Source of the DNA: an uncultured Verrucomicrobiota bacterium
Lineage (GTDB): Bacteria; Verrucomicrobiota; Verrucomicrobiia; Opitutales; Opitutaceae
Assembly: GCA_903898675.1 (NCBI GenBank)
Contig: CAIUGM010000014.1
Span: 62,001-126,000, forward strand
Direction of reading: 5' to 3'
DNA: 64,000 bases
Shown here piece by piece: positions 45,401 through 53,807 of the stretch. A program made the translations under genes and the position numbers. Every line of letters begins with the position of its first letter. Within the stretch, counting starts at the first letter, position 1. A model generated the notes under the pieces. That model worked only from the letters and a program-made list of their open reading frames with translations. It did no database searches and was not told the DNA's origin.

Positions 45401-45927
45401 CGCGGTTGAAGGGCGAAAAGCACGCGGCGCAGGTCCGCGCCAGCATCAAGCTGGACTTTGTCTTTGTCGGCGAGGGCGCCGAGGCCCCGCGGGCCGAGGC
45501 GACGGACAGTTTCAGCGCCCTGAGGCAGGCGGAACGCATCGAGGGCGAGATCGACCAGATCCAGGCGCGGCTGCCGGCCGGCTACATCAGTGAAACCCGG
45601 TTGCGCATCGATTTCTACCGCCGGCTGGCCCTGGCCGAGAATCCGGCGCAGGTGAAGCAACTCGAGGCGGAACTCCGCGACCGCTTCGGGAAATTCGGCG
45701 AGGAGGTGCGCGCGCTGCTTTTGGTCACCGAAATCCGCACCCGGGCGGAACAAAAGGGCATTCTATCCGTCGAAACCGCAGGCAACCGCCTGAAATGCCT
45801 CCGCAATTCGGGCCGCCGCGATGATTTTATCCAACTGAGCAGCCGCTTTCCCCGCTTGACCGCCCCCACCCCCCTTGCAAGGTTGAAAGAAGTCATTATT
45901 TTTCTGCAAAATCTTACCGCTAAATGA
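42457..45927 (+). CDS. mfd: Transcription-repair coupling factor
   Basis: 1156 residues, the normal Mfd length. The UvrB-like N-terminus ([25 protein letters not shown]), the RNA-polymerase-binding domain ([20 protein letters not shown]) and the RecG-like motor (Walker A [13 protein letters not shown], box [27 protein letters not shown]) are intact, followed by the TRCF C-terminal domain. Mfd removes stalled RNA polymerase and recruits UvrA. Two segments look like absorbed intergenic repeats: residues 105-117 ([12 protein letters not shown]) and 415-434 ([20 protein letters not shown]). Both lie in surface loops and keep the frame. Confidence 0.95.
   Translation: [1156 protein letters not shown]
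42771..42807. repeat. Repeat-like segment inside mfd (CCCAACTCCC type)
   Basis: CT-rich units CCCAACTCCCATCTCCCATC and CTGCCAGCTCCCGG match the intergenic repeat at 23770-23800. They encode [13 protein letters not shown], between a helix (RLNGLRG) and a conserved strand ([12 protein letters not shown]). Confidence 0.6.
43700..43757. repeat. REP-like palindromic element inside mfd
   Basis: GTGGGAGCGAGCT (43700-43712) and AGCTCGCTCCCAC (43745-43757) are perfect 13-bp inverted arms, like the widespread GGAGCGAGCTTGCTCGC type of intergenic palindrome. It is read in frame as [20 protein letters not shown]. Confidence 0.8.
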
Positions 45928-46940
45928 GTCTCCGTGGTCCACGCATTTTCCTCCCCGCTCTGCTAGCCGCCACCGGGCTCCTCCTTGCCTCCAACCTGGC
46001 CCGCGGCCAGGCCGCGCAGCCGGTGCAGGACAATCTTAACCTGCGCTACGCCAACGGTATCGCCGCCATTGTCGAGAACCACGTCATCACGGTTGATGAC
46101 ATCCGCCGTGAGGTTCAGCCGCTGATCCCCGAAATCCAGCGCCAGAGCCACAACGAGAAGGAATTCAACGAGAAGCTCGAGGACCTGCAGGAAAACGTGG
46201 TGCAAAACCTCATCGACCGCGTGTTGATCGTGAAGGAGTTCAACAAGGACGAGAAGCGCAAGGTGCCGCCGAGCTACGTGGACAACCAGATCGCCGAGAC
46301 GATCATTTCCCAGTTCGACGGCGACCGGAGCAAGTACCTCGCCTACCTGCGCTCCCGCGGCATTTCGCAGAAGGATTACCGCAAGGAGGTCGAGGAGGAC
46401 ATGATTTACGGCTACATGCGCCAGCAGCAGTCCAAGTCCGCCAGCACGGTCAGCCCGGTGAAGATCGAGGCCTACTACAACGAGAACAAGGAACGCTTTT
46501 ACCAGGAGGACAGCGTCCACCTGCGCCTGATCCAATTCACGCGCTCGGCCGACGACACCGACGAGACCCTGCACGCCAAGGCGACCGAGGTGGTCGACAA
46601 GCTGACCGCCGGCGGCGATTTCAGCGATCTCGCCCGCCAGTACAGCCAGGATTCCCGCAAGGGCAAAGGCGGCGACTGGGGCTGGCTCCGCCGCCCTGAT
46701 CTGCGCAAGGAATTCAGCGACGTGGTGTTCAACCTCGAGAAGGGCCAGCACAGCGCGCCGTTGATCATGCCCGAGGGCGCCTTCGTGCTGTTCGTCGAGG
46801 AACGCAAACACGCCGGCACGCTTTCACTCGATGAAGTCCGCCCGGAAATCGAGCGCGCCTTGATCCAGCAGGGCTCCCGCCAGGCGACCGAGCGCTGGCT
46901 CGAGAAATTGCGACGTAACGGTTACGTCAAACACTTCTGA
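45924..46940 (+). CDS. SurA-like periplasmic peptidyl-prolyl isomerase (parvulin type)
   Basis: 338 residues. A signal peptide (to about residue 28, LLASNLARGQA) precedes a SurA N-terminal chaperone domain (GIAAIVENHVITVDDIRREVQPLIP, typical opening) and one parvulin domain (about 190-285, VHLRLIQFTRS...DFSDLARQYSQDSRKGKGGDWGWLRR). It assists folding of outer-membrane proteins, fitting the number of barrels encoded here. E. coli SurA has two parvulin domains; this one has a single domain. The start overlaps the mfd stop by 4 bp (ATGA). Confidence 0.92.
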   Translation: MSLRGPRIFLPALLAATGLLLASNLARGQAAQPVQDNLNLRYANGIAAIVENHVITVDDIRREVQPLIPEIQRQSHNEKEFNEKLEDLQENVVQNLIDRVLIVKEFNKDEKRKVPPSYVDNQIAETIISQFDGDRSKYLAYLRSRGISQKDYRKEVEEDMIYGYMRQQQSKSASTVSPVKIEAYYNENKERFYQEDSVHLRLIQFTRSADDTDETLHAKATEVVDKLTAGGDFSDLARQYSQDSRKGKGGDWGWLRRPDLRKEFSDVVFNLEKGQHSAPLIMPEGAFVLFVEERKHAGTLSLDEVRPEIERALIQQGSRQATERWLEKLRRNGYVKHF

Positions 46941-46981
46941 TCTTCCAGCTCGCGGGCCAGCGGGCACAAGCGCCAAGGCCC

Positions 46982-47701
46982 ATGAGCGAGGACACCGACC
47001 AGCCGTTGCGATTGAAGGACCTCGCCGTGGGCGAGCGTCCGCAGGAACGGCTGGAGCGGCTCGGACCCGCAGCCCTCAGCGACACCGAGTTGCTAGCCAT
47101 GCTGCTGCGCAGCGGCAGCAAAGGGCACAACGTGCTGCTCGTCGCCCAGCAGCTGGTGACGGCCGCCGGTTCACTGGCCGGACTCGTCGAGTGGACCGAG
47201 CCGGACTTTCGCCGCCTGAAGGGCATCGGCCGCGTGAAGGCCCTGCAACTGGTCGCCGTGCTGGAAGTCGCCCGGCGCGTGCTGGCGCGCGGCCCGGAAA
47301 TCAGCCCGCTGTTCAACCGACCCGACCTGGTCTGGCGTCACTTTCATCCGCTGATCGCGGGGCTCGCGGTGGAAAAATTCTGGGTGCTCTGCCTCAACCG
47401 CAAGAACCGCCTGCTGAAACAGGTGGAGATCACCTCGGGCACCGCGACCAGCAGCCTCGCCCACCCGCGGGAGGTTTTCCGCGAGGCCATCCGGCACGGC
47501 GCCACCGCGCTGGTCTGCGTGCATAATCATCCGAGCGGCGATCCCGCGCCGAGCGCAGCCGATGTGCAGGTGACGCGCCAGTTGCGGGAAGCCGCCAAGG
47601 CCGTCGACATCGAGCTGCTCGATCACGTCATCGTCGGCCACGCCCACGCTGATCCGCGCGGACTGGGTTATTACAGCTTCCGCGAAGCCGGCGTGCTGTG
47701 A
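46982..47701 (+). CDS. radC: RadC/JAB-domain protein
   Basis: 239 residues. An N-terminal helix-hairpin-helix region (about 20-95, ending KGIGRVKALQLVAVLEVARR) precedes the JAMM-type metal motif HNHPSGDPAPSAAD, with the upstream glutamate in VEITSGT. The family was named for DNA repair but its role is unsettled; most members are predicted metal-dependent hydrolases. It lies 41 bp downstream of the SurA-like gene on the same strand. Confidence 0.93.
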   Translation: MSEDTDQPLRLKDLAVGERPQERLERLGPAALSDTELLAMLLRSGSKGHNVLLVAQQLVTAAGSLAGLVEWTEPDFRRLKGIGRVKALQLVAVLEVARRVLARGPEISPLFNRPDLVWRHFHPLIAGLAVEKFWVLCLNRKNRLLKQVEITSGTATSSLAHPREVFREAIRHGATALVCVHNHPSGDPAPSAADVQVTRQLREAAKAVDIELLDHVIVGHAHADPRGLGYYSFREAGVL

Positions 47702-47782
47702 TAAAGCCGGCCTGCATTTTGGGAAAAAACCTCTTGGCAAAGCGTGAAACGCCCCCATACCTTCACCGTTCGTTTGTTTGAT

Positions 47783-47870
47783 GGTGGAGTATCCAAGTGG
47801 CCAAAGGACGTTGACTGTAAATCAATTCGGCTCTTGCCGTTCACTGGTTCGACTCCAGTCTCCACCACCA
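47783..47870 (+). tRNA. tRNA-Tyr (anticodon GTA), CCA encoded
   Basis: Acceptor stem GGTGGAG/CTCCACC, anticodon stem-loop GTTGACTGTAAATCAAT giving GTA, a long variable arm (about 13 nt) as in bacterial class II tRNA-Tyr, T-arm CTGGTTCGACTCCAG, discriminator A and CCA. It stands alone between radC and a terminator. Confidence 0.96.
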
Positions 47871-47882
47871 ATTTACAAAAGT

Positions 47883-47912
47883 CCCGCCTCCCGCAAGGGT
47901 GGCGGGATTTTT
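47883..47912 (+). terminator. Rho-independent terminator of the tRNA-Tyr gene
   Basis: CCCGCC, a 12-nt loop and GGCGGG, followed by ATTTTT. It lies 12 bp after the tRNA. Confidence 0.85.
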
Positions 47913-47984
47913 GCCTTATAACCGGCCGGACGGCCCCTTGCGCCGCAGCTTGCCAAGCGTCCAACTGTCACGTCTCTTAGCCGC

Positions 47985-49436
47985 ATGATGGCGTCCCTGC
48001 ACCAAGCCTATGATGCGCTAATGGCGCACCCGGTGGTGAACGGTTTGCTGCCGCATTTACTGACCGTTGCCGGCTTCCTGCTCGCCTTCTTTGCCATCGC
48101 CCGGCTCATGAGCCAGCGCAAGCAGCCCGGCAACACCTTCGCCTGGTTGCTGGCGATCGCCTTCATCCCGTACGTGGGCGTGCCGCTTTACCTGCTGATC
48201 GGCGGCCGCAAGCTCCGCGCCCTGGCCGCGCGCAAGGCGCGCCTCTGTCCGGTCGTTTCCGCGCAGCCACCCACCCCCGCGGCCGCCACCGCCACGGCGA
48301 AGGTCCTGATGCTGAACGGCGCCAGTCCGCCCATCGGGGGCAACCGCGTGCATTTCCTGGCCACGGGCGAGGAAGCCTTCGCGCGCCTGGAACAGGGCAT
48401 CCGCGAGGCCAAGCACACGATCCACATCATGACGTTCATCCTGGGCCGGGATGCCGTCGGCCAGCGCATCATCAAGCTCCTCGCCCAGCGCGCCCGGGAG
48501 GGCGTCAAGGTGCGGTTGCTGCTCGATGCGCTCGGCTGCTTCATGAGTAGCGGCCGGTTTTGCGACCCGCTCAGGGAGGCGGGCGGCGAAGTCGTCAAGT
48601 TCATGCCGGTCATGCCGCTGCAGACCCGCGGCTCGGCCAACCTGCGCAACCACCGCAAAATCGTCATCATCGACCACCAGGTCGCCGCCCTCGGCGGACG
48701 CAACCTCGCCATCGAATACATGGGCCCGACCCTGCTGCGGCGCCGCTGGCGCGACTTCGGCGCCTTTGTCGAGGGACCGGCGGCCGGCGTGCTCAACGAG
48801 ATTTTCCTCGCCGACTGGGCCTTTGCGAGCGGCCAGTCCCTGCCAACACTTCAGCAGGAACTCCCCGCCGACATCCCGGCGACGGCCGGGGACAGCGAGG
48901 TTCAGGTCGCCGCCAGCGGCCCCGACGTCGAGGGTGAGCCGCTCTACGAGGGCATCCTGGCGCTGGTGCAGCAGGCGGAACACAGCATCTGGATCTCCAC
49001 GCCGTATTTCATTCCGGACGAAGTCCTGTTCCGTTCACTGCTCATCCAGGCGCGCGCCGGCATCGACGTCCGCATCGTGGTCCCCGCCCGGTCCAACCAC
49101 CCCATCACCGATCTGGCGCGCCGGCATTACCTGCGCGAACTCCGGACCGCCGGCGCCAAGATCCTGCTCTACGGCCCCGGGATGAGCCACGCCAAGATGC
49201 TGCTGGTGGACGAGCACACGGGCCTCATGGGCTCGGCCAACATGGACCTGCGCAGCCTGTTTGTGAACTTTGAGGTCGGCATGGTCACCTACTCCCCGCG
49301 CGAAGCGAAGGCCATGTCGCAGTGGATGCACGAGGTCTTTGCCCAGTCCAAGCCCATGCCGGCACCGCGCGAGGGCCGGCGGATTGTGACGACGATCGGC
49401 GAGGAAATCGCCCGCCTGCTCGCGCCGTTGCTGTAG
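47985..49436 (+). CDS. cls: Cardiolipin synthase (phospholipase D superfamily)
   Basis: 483 residues. Two N-terminal transmembrane helices with the PLDc_N block (KQPGNTFAWLLAIAFIPYVGVPLYLLIGGRK) and two HKD motifs (NHRKIVIIDHQVAALGGRN and SHAKMLLVDEHTGLMGSAN). The enzyme condenses two phosphatidylglycerols into cardiolipin at the inner membrane, using the product of PgsA/PgpA encoded at 1.5-2.6 kb. Two ATGs (47985, 47988) are adjacent. It is converged upon by the desaturase gene. Confidence 0.92.
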   Translation: MMASLHQAYDALMAHPVVNGLLPHLLTVAGFLLAFFAIARLMSQRKQPGNTFAWLLAIAFIPYVGVPLYLLIGGRKLRALAARKARLCPVVSAQPPTPAAATATAKVLMLNGASPPIGGNRVHFLATGEEAFARLEQGIREAKHTIHIMTFILGRDAVGQRIIKLLAQRAREGVKVRLLLDALGCFMSSGRFCDPLREAGGEVVKFMPVMPLQTRGSANLRNHRKIVIIDHQVAALGGRNLAIEYMGPTLLRRRWRDFGAFVEGPAAGVLNEIFLADWAFASGQSLPTLQQELPADIPATAGDSEVQVAASGPDVEGEPLYEGILALVQQAEHSIWISTPYFIPDEVLFRSLLIQARAGIDVRIVVPARSNHPITDLARRHYLRELRTAGAKILLYGPGMSHAKMLLVDEHTGLMGSANMDLRSLFVNFEVGMVTYSPREAKAMSQWMHEVFAQSKPMPAPREGRRIVTTIGEEIARLLAPLL

Positions 49437-49471
49437 AAAAACCATCACCGTGGTGGCGGATTTTGCAGCGT

Positions 49472-49532
49472 GTAGCCGGGGTCGCTGACCCCGGTGCCCG
49501 GTTCCGAGACCGGGGTCAGCGACCCCGGCTAC
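49472..49532. repeat. GTAGCCGGGGTC-type double palindrome (copy 1)
   Basis: GTAGCCGGGGTCGCTGACCC and its mirror GGGTCAGCGACCCCGGCTAC are the arms of a perfect 23-bp inverted repeat, and each arm contains its own GGGGTC-3-GACCCC palindrome. A second copy lies at 57895-57963. The loop sequences differ. Confidence 0.85.
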
Positions 49533-49584
49533 AGTTTTGCCTTGAATCCGCTAGCGCCATCGCCCGGGCGTGTTTTCCGCCCAC

Positions 49585-49611
49585 AAAAAAGGCGGGATCA
49601 GCGATCCCGCC
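49585..49611 (-). terminator. Rho-independent terminator of the desaturase gene
   Basis: On the minus strand GGCGGGATC-3-GATCCCGCC forms a 9-bp stem followed by TTTTTT. It lies 24 bp after the desaturase stop. Confidence 0.85.
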
Positions 49612-49635
49612 TCAGGAAACTGAACTATTCGCCGC

Positions 49636-50784
49636 TCAGGCGGCCGCGCCAGCCAGCTCGAGCAACTTGAGCGCCTGGTGCACCTCGTGCCGGATCTCGG
49701 CGAGGGCGGCGCGGGCTTCGTCGAACTGCACGACGGCGCGCTCGGTATACTCCACCTTCAGGGCCCCGGCCTTCTCGGCATACTGCGCCTTGAGGACGAC
49801 CCAGCGCTCGCCGAGCTGGTGCAGCTTGGCGTCGGAGGCCTGCAGCAGCTGCTGCAGGCGGGCATTGCCGGCCGTCGTGTGGCAGGCCAGCTTTTCCCCG
49901 AGCCGGCGGCGCGTGTCGGCGAGTTGCGACAGGAGGACCTTCTCCTCCGGCACCCGGCGCAGGCCGTCGACCATCCCGAGCTTCGACAGGGTCCAGATGG
50001 TCCACTTGGTCGGGTCCCACTGCCACCATTTCACCCCGTTGCGGTAGTCATGCTGGAACTCGTGATGGTAGTTATGGTAACCCTCGCCGAAGGTGAAGAT
50101 CGCCATGATCCAGCTGTCGCGCGCACTGCAGCGGTCCGAGTAGGGCTGGCGGCCGATCGTGTGGCAGAGGGAGTTGATGAAAAAGGTCATGTGCTGCACG
50201 GCGGTGACGCGCGCCACGCCGGCGAGCAGGAACCCGCCCAGCGCCCCGAGCCAGCCGGAGTGCAGGTAGCCGAGCACGGCCGGCAGCACCAAGCCGACGC
50301 TCACCGCGACCGTGACGTAAAACCGGTCCTGTAACAGGACGAGCCGGTCCTTGCGCAGGTCGGGGATGTTGTCGAGCGGCGGCTCCGCATCGAGCTTGAA
50401 GAGGATCCAGCCCATGTGCGCGTACCAGAAACCCTGGGAAATGTCGTACGGATCATCGTCGTGATCCACATGCTTGTGATGCTTCCGGTGGTCGGACACC
50501 CAGTGCATGGCGCTGTTTTCAAACGCGGCGGCGCCGAAAACCAGTGTCACCAGGCGCACGGGCCAGCGCGCCTGAAATGCGACGTGCGAGAAAAGACGGT
50601 GGTAGCCGAGCGTGATGCTCAGGCCCGTTGCGATGAAAAACAACAGGAACATCGTGACCTGAAAGGCATCGACGCCGTAAAACCAAAGGTACAGCGGCAC
50701 GGCGGTGCAGGTCACCACGAAGGTTCCGATCAGGAACGCACTGTTGGTCCAGTTAATCCGGGAGGCGGGAAGGCGAAACGGCAT
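49636..50784 (-). CDS. Acyl-CoA/fatty acid desaturase with a helical C-terminal extension
   Basis: 382 residues. Four membrane helices and the three histidine boxes of delta-9-type desaturases: HRLFSH, HRKHH and HNYHH (GEGYHNYHHEFQHDYRNG). These bind the di-iron centre that inserts a double bond into acyl chains. The catalytic region ends near residue 270. About 110 further residues are strongly helical and charged (LADTRRRLGEKL...LQASDAKLHQLGERW...EARAALAEIRHEVHQ), a likely coiled coil not found in typical family members; it might mediate oligomerisation. It controls membrane fluidity together with cls and plsY encoded nearby. Confidence 0.93.
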   Translation of the reverse strand: MPFRLPASRINWTNSAFLIGTFVVTCTAVPLYLWFYGVDAFQVTMFLLFFIATGLSITLGYHRLFSHVAFQARWPVRLVTLVFGAAAFENSAMHWVSDHRKHHKHVDHDDDPYDISQGFWYAHMGWILFKLDAEPPLDNIPDLRKDRLVLLQDRFYVTVAVSVGLVLPAVLGYLHSGWLGALGGFLLAGVARVTAVQHMTFFINSLCHTIGRQPYSDRCSARDSWIMAIFTFGEGYHNYHHEFQHDYRNGVKWWQWDPTKWTIWTLSKLGMVDGLRRVPEEKVLLSQLADTRRRLGEKLACHTTAGNARLQQLLQASDAKLHQLGERWVVLKAQYAEKAGALKVEYTERAVVQFDEARAALAEIRHEVHQALKLLELAGAAA

Positions 50785-50914
50785 GATCGCGTAGAGTGCC
50801 GTTACATCGGCACGGAGCGAGCGGAATTTTGTCTTTTTACAAACGTTGGCCGGATTTGTTTTTGAGGAAAAATCAGGCGATTTGGCCGGGTATGGGTGGA
50901 TTCCATCGTCGCGC

Positions 50915-50942
50915 GTAAGGGGCAGCGAGTCGGCGCCCCTAC
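50915..50942. repeat. GTAAGGGGC...GCCCCTAC hairpin
   Basis: A short imperfect inverted repeat of the TAGGGGC family, upstream of the desaturase gene's promoter region and downstream of thrC. The gap 50785-50980 holds no gene. Confidence 0.45.
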
Positions 50943-50980
50943 AAAAACGGCGAATCAGCCTCCAAGCCGGAGCCCACCCC

Positions 50981-52339
50981 TCACACCGCCCGCTCTTCGA
51001 TGAACGCCTTGATCGCGGCCTCGTCCGCGGCCAGCCGATACTTCACCACGGGCCGGGGCTTGAGCAGCTCCAGTGCGGGATGAACCGGCGTGCAATTGAT
51101 CGCCGCCTGGATCGCGTCGGGAAATTTCGCCGGATGCGCCGTGGCGAGCACCACGCTCACGCGCTCGGGGTTCAACTCCTTGAAGGCACAGGCCGTGTGG
51201 GGATCGACGATGTAATTGTAGCGCTCGTGCACGCGGCGGATGATGCCGGTGATCTCCGCGTCCGTCGCCGCGGAGGAACTGAACGTTGACCGGTCGAAAT
51301 TGTCGAAGCGGTGGCCGCCATTCGCCTGGAGCTGCGCCATCACCGCCCGGACCTGCGCTGCGTCGCCGGCGAGTTCGTAGTACAGGAAGCGCTCGAAATT
51401 CGACGCCAGCTGGATGTCCATCGACGGCGCCAGGCTCGGCTGCACCGGGCCCGGCCGGTATTCACCCGTCGTGAAGAGGCGGTGCAGCAGGTCGTTCTGA
51501 TTGGTCGCGACCTTGAAGCCGAGAATAGGCACGCCCATCTCCGCGAGCAGCCACCCGGCGAAGACGTTCCCGAAGTTGCCCGTGGGCACCACAAACTCGA
51601 CGCGGCGGCGCTCCGCCGGCGGCAGCTTCAGCCACGCGTAAAGGTAGTAGACGCACTGCGCCAGCACCCGGGCCAGGTTGATCGAGTTAACCGCCGACAG
51701 GCGGTGCCGCTGGCTGAACGCGTGGTCGGCAAAGATATTCTTCAGGGCCCGCTGGGCGTCATCAAAGCTGCCGTCAATCGCGAGCGCATAGACGTTTTCC
51801 GCCCCGGTGCAGGTCATCTGCCGCTCCTGGAGCGGTGACACCCGGCCCTCCGGGTACAGGATGAAGACGGCGGTCTGCCGCTGGCCGAGCAGGCCGCTGA
51901 TCGCGGCGGCCCCGGTATCGCCGGAAGTGGCGCCAAGCACGTTGATGCTGCGACCGGTCTGCCGGCACTGGTGCGCGTAAAGATTGCCCAGCAACTGCAG
52001 CGCGAAATCCTTGAACGCCAGCGTCGGGCCATGGAAGAGCTCGAGCACGTAGGTGCTGTCATCCAGCTTTTGCAGCGGCGCGATCTCCGGATGGGTGAAG
52101 TGCGTGTAGGAGCGGCGGACGATCGCCGCCAGGACGTCCTCGGGGATGTCCGTGGCGAAAATCCCCAGGAATTCCGTGCAGAGCTGCACGTAGCTCAGGT
52201 TCTGCCACGCCGCGAGCCGGGGCGTGAGATCCGGCAGCAGCTCCGGCAGGAACAACCCGCCATCCGGCGCCAGGCCCACCGCCACCGCTTCCGAAAAAGT
52301 GTGGGGCGGAGTCTGGCCGCGGGTGCTGATGAATTTCAT
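50981..52339 (-). CDS. thrC: Threonine synthase
   Basis: 452 residues from the ATG at 52339 (MKFISTRGQTPPHTFSEAVAVGLAPDGGLF, the usual start). The PLP lysine is K110 in HGPTLAFKDFALQLLG. The GATSGDTGAAAISG phosphate loop and the VVPTGNFGNVFAG segment are also intact. It converts O-phosphohomoserine to threonine. It lies 93 bp downstream of lysC on the same strand, so the first and last steps of threonine synthesis may be co-transcribed. No threonine leader peptide was seen. Confidence 0.95.
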   Translation of the reverse strand: MKFISTRGQTPPHTFSEAVAVGLAPDGGLFLPELLPDLTPRLAAWQNLSYVQLCTEFLGIFATDIPEDVLAAIVRRSYTHFTHPEIAPLQKLDDSTYVLELFHGPTLAFKDFALQLLGNLYAHQCRQTGRSINVLGATSGDTGAAAISGLLGQRQTAVFILYPEGRVSPLQERQMTCTGAENVYALAIDGSFDDAQRALKNIFADHAFSQRHRLSAVNSINLARVLAQCVYYLYAWLKLPPAERRRVEFVVPTGNFGNVFAGWLLAEMGVPILGFKVATNQNDLLHRLFTTGEYRPGPVQPSLAPSMDIQLASNFERFLYYELAGDAAQVRAVMAQLQANGGHRFDNFDRSTFSSSAATDAEITGIIRRVHERYNYIVDPHTACAFKELNPERVSVVLATAHPAKFPDAIQAAINCTPVHPALELLKPRPVVKYRLAADEAAIKAFIEERAV

Positions 52340-52432
52340 CGGGTTCTTTCTCTGACCCTTCCCGCCGCCCCTCAATGCGAATCCTCCGAGAGCGAGGTAC
52401 GATCAGGAGAACGAGAATGATTGTGGCAAAGG

Positions 52433-53647
52433 CTACTTCCCCAGCCCGAACACATCATGGGCGGCGCGTTGCGCCTCGTCGGCGCGGGCGCGGTCGACGG
52501 CCACGGTGATCTTGATCTCCGAGGTGCCGATCAGCTGGATGTTGATCCCGGCGTCACCAAGCGCGGTGAACAGCGCGGCCGCCACGCCGGCGTGCGTGCG
52601 CATGCCGACGCCGACCACCGACAGCTTGGCGATGTTGTCGAAAGCCTTGATCTCGCCGCCGCCGAGCTTCTTCAGCACGGCCGGCAGCACCTTCACGGCA
52701 TTGGGCGCGTCATCGCGCTGCACCGTGAACGTCAGGTCCACGCCGCCCGTGTGGGCGACGTTCTGCACGATCATGTCGACGTTGATGCCGGCGTCGGCCA
52801 GCGCCGTGAAGATCGTCGCGGCCGAGGCCGGCTGGTCGGGCAGGTTGCTGATGACGACCTTGGCCTGGTCCTTGTCGAGGGCGACCCCGCGCACGGCGAC
52901 TTTTTCCATGTAGGCGACTTCTTCTTTCACGATGGTTCCTGGGTTGTGGTTAAAACTGCTGCGGACCTCAAAGACGACGCCGTACTTCTTGGCGAACTCG
53001 ACGGAGCGGGACTGCATGACCTTGGAGCCAAGGCTCGCGAGCTCAAGCATCTCGTCATAGCTGATCTCCTCGATCTTGCGGGCGTTCTTCACCACCCGCG
53101 GGTCCGCGGTGTAGACGCCGTCGACGTCGGTGTAGATCTCGCACTTGTCGGCCTTGCAGGCGGCGGCCAGGGCAATGGCGGTGAGGTCGGAGCCGCCGCG
53201 GCCGAGTGTCGTGATCTGGCCTTCCTCGTTGATGCCCTGGAAACCCGCGACGATCACCACCTTCCCCTCCTTCAGGTCCTTGAGGATGGGCTTGGGGTTG
53301 ATCTTCTTGATCTTGGCCTTGGTGAAGACGCGGTCCGTGAAGATGCCGGCCTGCGCGCCGGTGTAGGAAACGGCCGGGACGTCGAGTGCGTGCAACGCCA
53401 TGGCGGTCAGGGCAATCGTCTCCTGCTCGCCGATCGCCAGCAGCATGTCGAGTTCGCGCGTATCGGGGCGGTCGGTGATGGCCTTGGCCCGGGCGATGAG
53501 CTCGTTGGTCACGCCGGACCGCGCGGAGACCACCACGACCAGCGCGTGGCCCTCCGCGCGCTTCGCCTGGATGCGCCGGGCCACATTCTTGATGCGGTCG
53601 ACGTCACCGACCGAGGTGCCGCCGTATTTCTGGACGATAAGAGCCAT
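52433..53647 (-). CDS. lysC: Aspartate kinase
   Basis: 404 residues from the ATG at 53647 (MALIVQKYGGTSVGDVDRIK). The amino-acid-kinase domain carries KYGGTS, VVSARSGVTNEL and GRGGSDLTA, and two ACT domains follow (from about 265; SNLPDQPASAATIFTALADAGINVDMIVQNV). It phosphorylates aspartate at the entry to lysine, threonine and methionine synthesis, and the ACT pair confers feedback control, usually by lysine and/or threonine. The neighbouring thrC fits the pathway. Confidence 0.95.
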   Translation of the reverse strand: MALIVQKYGGTSVGDVDRIKNVARRIQAKRAEGHALVVVVSARSGVTNELIARAKAITDRPDTRELDMLLAIGEQETIALTAMALHALDVPAVSYTGAQAGIFTDRVFTKAKIKKINPKPILKDLKEGKVVIVAGFQGINEEGQITTLGRGGSDLTAIALAAACKADKCEIYTDVDGVYTADPRVVKNARKIEEISYDEMLELASLGSKVMQSRSVEFAKKYGVVFEVRSSFNHNPGTIVKEEVAYMEKVAVRGVALDKDQAKVVISNLPDQPASAATIFTALADAGINVDMIVQNVAHTGGVDLTFTVQRDDAPNAVKVLPAVLKKLGGGEIKAFDNIAKLSVVGVGMRTHAGVAAALFTALGDAGINIQLIGTSEIKITVAVDRARADEAQRAAHDVFGLGK

Positions 53648-53807
53648 GGATGAGAACCCGGTTAAATGGCTCAGTCCGACGCCCCTTGGCAAGGCGGGAG
53701 TGCGGACCATACGTCATAACTTCCGGCCCGATGATGCCCACCACCGCCTTAGAAAAGGCGATCAGACGCACTAGCGAGAGACTGCCATCTCGGCCTGACT
53801 TTATCGC

